Below are positions 14,912-17,398 of a stretch of DNA of 17,398 nucleotides, one piece after another; the stretch's first letter is position 1, and the number at the start of each line of letters is the position of its first letter. This DNA comes from JANXXV01 sp038230275 (GTDB lineage: Bacteria > Acidobacteriota > Terriglobia > Bryobacterales > Bryobacteraceae). Location: assembly GCA_038230275.1 (NCBI GenBank), contig JBBRNO010000140.1, forward strand, positions 1 through 17,398, in the 5' to 3' direction. The position numbers and the translations under genes were made by a program. Below the pieces are notes generated by a model, which was not told where the DNA came from, ran no database searches, and saw only the letters and a program-made list of their open reading frames with translations.

Positions 14912-14939
14912 ATTATACCAATCGCCTTTCCATGGTCAC
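14912..14939 (-). promoter_or_regulatory. promoter of the TPR gene, predicted leaderless
   Basis: On the minus strand a perfect TATAAT (14912-14917) is preceded, after 16 bases, by GTGACC (14934-14939; 4 of 6 to TTGACA). The -10 ends 6 bases before the A of the ATG, so initiation at the usual distance would begin at or within a base of the start codon. The -35 overlaps the stop codon of the upstream gene (14936-14938). Confidence 0.5.
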
Positions 14940-17089
14940 TCCGCGTCGACGGCGCACCGGAATCCCACCCCGCCGGATCGATCCTTGGCGGGAGCCATCA
15001 GCAGGTACTTTCCGTGCTCGTTGAGTTTGTAGGCCTGCGGAAAGTACCAGTGTGAACCCGGCGGCTGGAAGTGGCTGCCTCCACGAAGGATTCCCGCACG
15101 CGTGTGGTCATCGAGATATTCGTCAGTCCACTGCCAAACGTTGCCCACCAGGTCTTCCACGCCGAATGGGCTGGCGCCTTTGGGATGCGACGCTACATCG
15201 GCGGGAGGAGCCATAGTGCGGTCTGCGTCCGGCGTCGGGACTGCCGTCGCGTCCCAGTGATTGCCCCAGGGATACAGCCGGCCGTCGGAGCCCTGCGCCG
15301 CGTATTGCCACTCCCACTCATGCGGCAGTCGCTTGCCCGCCCACTTGGCGTATGCGCGGGCGTCCTCGATGGCCACCCACGTAACGGGCTTGTTGTCCCA
15401 GCCCGACGGGTAGTTCCCATTCTTCCAGTCCTTCAGAAAGTTGTGATCGTCCGGCGGGCGATAGCTGGTCGCATCCAGGAACTTCTTGAAGGCGGCATTC
15501 GTCACCGGATAGCGGTCCATGTAAAAGCCGGCGACCGGCAGAGTGCGAGCGTGCTGCCGGCGCGGCGAATTTTCCCATGGGTACTGCAAGTCGACGCCGA
15601 CTTCGTTGCTGCCTTCCACCATGATGCCGGCGACCTGAAAATCGAAAGTCGCTCCGGGAATACGGACCATGCCCGCCGGCGCGGCCGCCGCCGGCGCGGT
15701 GGCGGCGATAAGCACCACCTGCTGGGGCATGGTTCGCCTTTCCGCAGAAAAGCTGTGAAGCGGAGTCTTCGCCAACGCGGCCATCTCGGAGAGGAAGCCT
15801 TCAAAGCCTGTCCCGGGGGCCGGCGAAGCCAACACGGCGCCGTAGCCGTGGGCTTCCATTGGGAAGCGCAGAATCGCATCGCCGCCCTGAAATTCGGGCT
15901 TGGACTCAACACCGTTCCACAGATCGTAGTAACGGACGCCCGGCTTGTGGGGAATTCGGATTTGGCGGCCGGAGACGTCGTACTCGTTACGATTGACGAA
16001 CGTCCAGACTGTTGTCGCGCCGGACGGGAACTTACTGGCGTAGACGAACGGTTGCAAAACGGGGGTGTGTGGCTCCCACTCGCGGCTAATCATGTTGTCG
16101 GCGTACCTGCGTTCGATCTTCGAGATCCGGCGCAACGCCTCGGCGTGGCGGTCTGGAATCTGGTTCCAAATCCCCCAGATATTCTCCCAGCTTTCGTATC
16201 CGATGCCATTGAAGAAGGCGTGCTGCAAATCGTCTGTCTTGTCGCGCGCCCATCGGCGGCAAATGTTTACCATGTGCCGCGTTTCAAGCCACTTGAACCG
16301 GCTTACCGTAGGCACGGGGGGAAAAGCGGAGGCCCCGACAGCATTGGCCGTCTGCGGAGCGGAAGAATACCGCCAGTAGCCCCACGTCATGTTGTTCCAC
16401 ATCAGCATCTCATCGGAGTCAAGGCCGGTTTCAGGCTCTAGCACCAGCGGATAGCCCAGCCGGTCGGCCGCCTCCCGATAGGCGCGTGGAATGCCGCGCA
16501 GAGTGTCGCCATTGATCCCGTCTGCGCCGGTTTCGGCGAACTGTTTGACGGATGCCTCCCAGTCCGGCATTCCCTTCTCGCGAGTCCCCTGGTCCCAAGG
16601 CATGATGGGAAACAGGACCCGCACTCCTCTGCGGTGGAAATCAGCTACCATCTGGCGGATACCGGGTAGGCCGCCCGGCAGGTCGCGCAACAAGTCGTTC
16701 TGGTTCCGGCCGTCTATCCCGATGTTCGGATAGATGTGCCAGATCAGCACGCTGTCGATACCGCCGTAGCGCTTCTCCAGATCGTCCAGATAGCGGTCCA
16801 CCGTGTACTTGCCCGTCACCGGATCGTAGAAGTAGCGGTCTTCCACCATCATTTGGGGTTGAATGAAACTGCTCTGCGCCCATTTGAATTCCGGGCGCGC
16901 GTACTGTGAGCCGTCATAGCCGATTCGAATCAGACGTTCCTTGCGCCAGTGCTGGATATCAGCAAGCCAAGAGGCGAAGGATGCTGGATCGGGCGGCCCC
17001 GGAATCTCTTGGTTCTGAGGGGAATATCGGGTGTCCTGAGCGGCAAGGGTAAGGCTCAGCAGGAAGAGGGCGATACCAGAGCGGATCAT
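14936..17089 (-). CDS. secreted glycoside-hydrolase-like / SUMF1 (FGE-like) fusion protein
   Basis: 717 residues from ATG 17087-17089 (AAAGGA, 7 bases upstream); the frame is open further upstream, but that part is the intercistronic hairpin. Signal peptide MIRSGIALFLLSLTLAAQ. Residues about 25-430 look like a TIM-barrel glycosidase with a C-terminal beta-domain: GIDSVLIWHIYPNIGIDGRN, RRGVRVLFPIMPWDQGTREK, TGADGINGDT (acidic D190 and D195), PLVLEPETGLDSDEM, FFNGIGYESWENIWGIWNQ, then TTVWTFVNRNEYDVSG and YYDLWNGVE. The GH family is not identified. Residues about 473-713 are a SUMF1/FGE-sulfatase domain: VRIPGATFDF, FYMDRYPVTNAAFKKFLDAT, AYAKWAGKRLPHEWEWQYAA, GNVWQWTDEY, RGGSHF, GGVGFRC. The active-site cysteine pair of true formylglycine-generating enzymes is absent (only the C of GFRC remains), so it is probably not an FGE; a binding or EgtB-unlike catalytic role is open. 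It lies between an Oar-type receptor and a TPR gene. Confidence 0.88.
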   Translation of the reverse strand: MIRSGIALFLLSLTLAAQDTRYSPQNQEIPGPPDPASFASWLADIQHWRKERLIRIGYDGSQYARPEFKWAQSSFIQPQMMVEDRYFYDPVTGKYTVDRYLDDLEKRYGGIDSVLIWHIYPNIGIDGRNQNDLLRDLPGGLPGIRQMVADFHRRGVRVLFPIMPWDQGTREKGMPDWEASVKQFAETGADGINGDTLRGIPRAYREAADRLGYPLVLEPETGLDSDEMLMWNNMTWGYWRYSSAPQTANAVGASAFPPVPTVSRFKWLETRHMVNICRRWARDKTDDLQHAFFNGIGYESWENIWGIWNQIPDRHAEALRRISKIERRYADNMISREWEPHTPVLQPFVYASKFPSGATTVWTFVNRNEYDVSGRQIRIPHKPGVRYYDLWNGVESKPEFQGGDAILRFPMEAHGYGAVLASPAPGTGFEGFLSEMAALAKTPLHSFSAERRTMPQQVVLIAATAPAAAAPAGMVRIPGATFDFQVAGIMVEGSNEVGVDLQYPWENSPRRQHARTLPVAGFYMDRYPVTNAAFKKFLDATSYRPPDDHNFLKDWKNGNYPSGWDNKPVTWVAIEDARAYAKWAGKRLPHEWEWQYAAQGSDGRLYPWGNHWDATAVPTPDADRTMAPPADVASHPKGASPFGVEDLVGNVWQWTDEYLDDHTRAGILRGGSHFQPPGSHWYFPQAYKLNEHGKYLLMAPAKDRSGGVGFRCAVDAE

Positions 17090-17103
17090 GAATTGTCCTT
17101 TCA

Positions 17104-17146
17104 AAGCGCGAGCGCCGGAGAAGCATTTCCTCCGGCGCTCGCGCTT
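17104..17146 (-). terminator. 17-bp perfect intercistronic hairpin
   Basis: AAGCGCGAGCGCCGGAG and its exact complement CTCCGGCGCTCGCGCTT, separated by a 9-base loop. On the minus strand it begins one base after the receptor stop codon and ends just before the ribosome binding site (AAAGGA) of the next gene. Only CTTTG follows, so it may be a partial terminator, a processing or stability hairpin that sets unequal expression of the two genes, or both. Confidence 0.6.
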
Positions 17147-17147
17147 C

Positions 17148-17398
17148 TCAAAACTGAATACGGACGCCAAGCGTCACCGAACGGGGGAGGCTCTGCGCAG
17201 TGGATTTTCCGAACAGCGAGTTCGACAGATCGTTGACCACGTTTGTCAGGTTCACCCGGTTGAGGAGGTTGAAGACTTCGCAGCGCAACTGCACCGTGGC
17301 CCCTTCCCGGACGAACCACGGAATGTGCGCGCTCTTGACCACGTTCAGGTTCACGTTGGCCAAGCCGGGTCCGTCGAAGGTGTTGCGGCCGAGATTGC
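17148..17398 (-). CDS. Oar-like TonB-dependent receptor, C-terminal end (runs off right edge)
   Basis: 83 codons visible on the minus strand: NLGRNTFDGPGLANVNLNVV, HIPWFVREGATVQLRCEVFN, LLNRVNLTNVVNDLSNSLFG, ending SVTLGVRIQF. The Q-L-R-x-E-x-F-N-x-x-N pattern and the terminal V-x-I-Q-F are those of the last barrel strands of Oar-type receptors. Start and N-terminal domains lie outside the window. It is the first visible gene of the probable unit with the GH/SUMF1 fusion and TPR genes, so uptake of the product of the fusion enzyme is a reasonable but untested idea. Confidence 0.88.
   Translation of the reverse strand, partial: NLGRNTFDGPGLANVNLNVVKSAHIPWFVREGATVQLRCEVFNLLNRVNLTNVVNDLSNSLFGKSTAQSLPRSVTLGVRIQF

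Noticed and set aside
15071..16441. 456-codon open frame on the plus strand
   Set aside because: It lies wholly inside the GH-like/SUMF1 gene on the other strand and shows no protein-family pattern; long antisense frames are expected in GC-rich coding DNA.

Overview
This is a GC-rich bacterial window that most resembles an acidobacterium of the Solibacter/Bryobacter type. The clues are a Ser/Thr kinase fused to a TPR tail, very large Oar-like TonB-dependent receptors with an N-terminal carboxypeptidase-regulatory domain (one complete, one partial, one broken), a PEP-CTERM protein, and many small toxin-antitoxin modules. This placement is inferred from gene content; no rRNA or tRNA gene is visible.

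Layout. 1-414: the 5' end of an IS256-family transposase (minus strand, running off the left edge), inserted into the 5' end of a second, older IS256-type element; each keeps a related terminal end sequence. 557-3544 (minus): a membrane-anchored Ser/Thr kinase with zinc ribbon and TPR tail. 3711-5297: an orphan C-terminal gene fragment with a terminator-like hairpin, then a DUF433 antitoxin and a frameshifted DUF5615 toxin lying between two diverged copies of a direct repeat. 5298-5930 (minus): a PEP-CTERM exported protein with an amber codon in its signal peptide. 6387-6850 (minus): an intact HicA/HicB pair, with a third copy of the repeat just beyond it. 7288-8965: a graveyard of gene pieces on both strands (aminotransferase, lytic transglycosylase, TolB-like propeller, RND membrane-fusion protein, TonB receptor C-terminus). 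9193-12723 (minus): a complete Oar-like TonB-dependent receptor. 12866-13418 (plus): remnants of a Phd/YefM antitoxin and an acetamidase/formamidase. 13463-17398 (minus): the most organised part, the C-terminus of another Oar-like receptor, a secreted glycoside-hydrolase-like/SUMF1 fusion protein, and a secreted TPR protein.

How the parts relate. The right-hand locus (receptor, GH-like/SUMF1 fusion, TPR protein) reads as a polymer- or glycan-handling unit at the cell envelope; this is inference from domain content and order. The fusion protein is the best candidate for something little described: a TIM-barrel hydrolase-like half joined to a SUMF1-type half that lacks the paired cysteines of true formylglycine-generating enzymes. 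The middle (about 3.5-9.2 kb and 12.8-13.4 kb) looks like a decaying, repeat-rich accessory zone in which antitoxins of three families survive wholly or in part while most other genes are broken. I did not find a convincing new defence system, CRISPR array or prophage.
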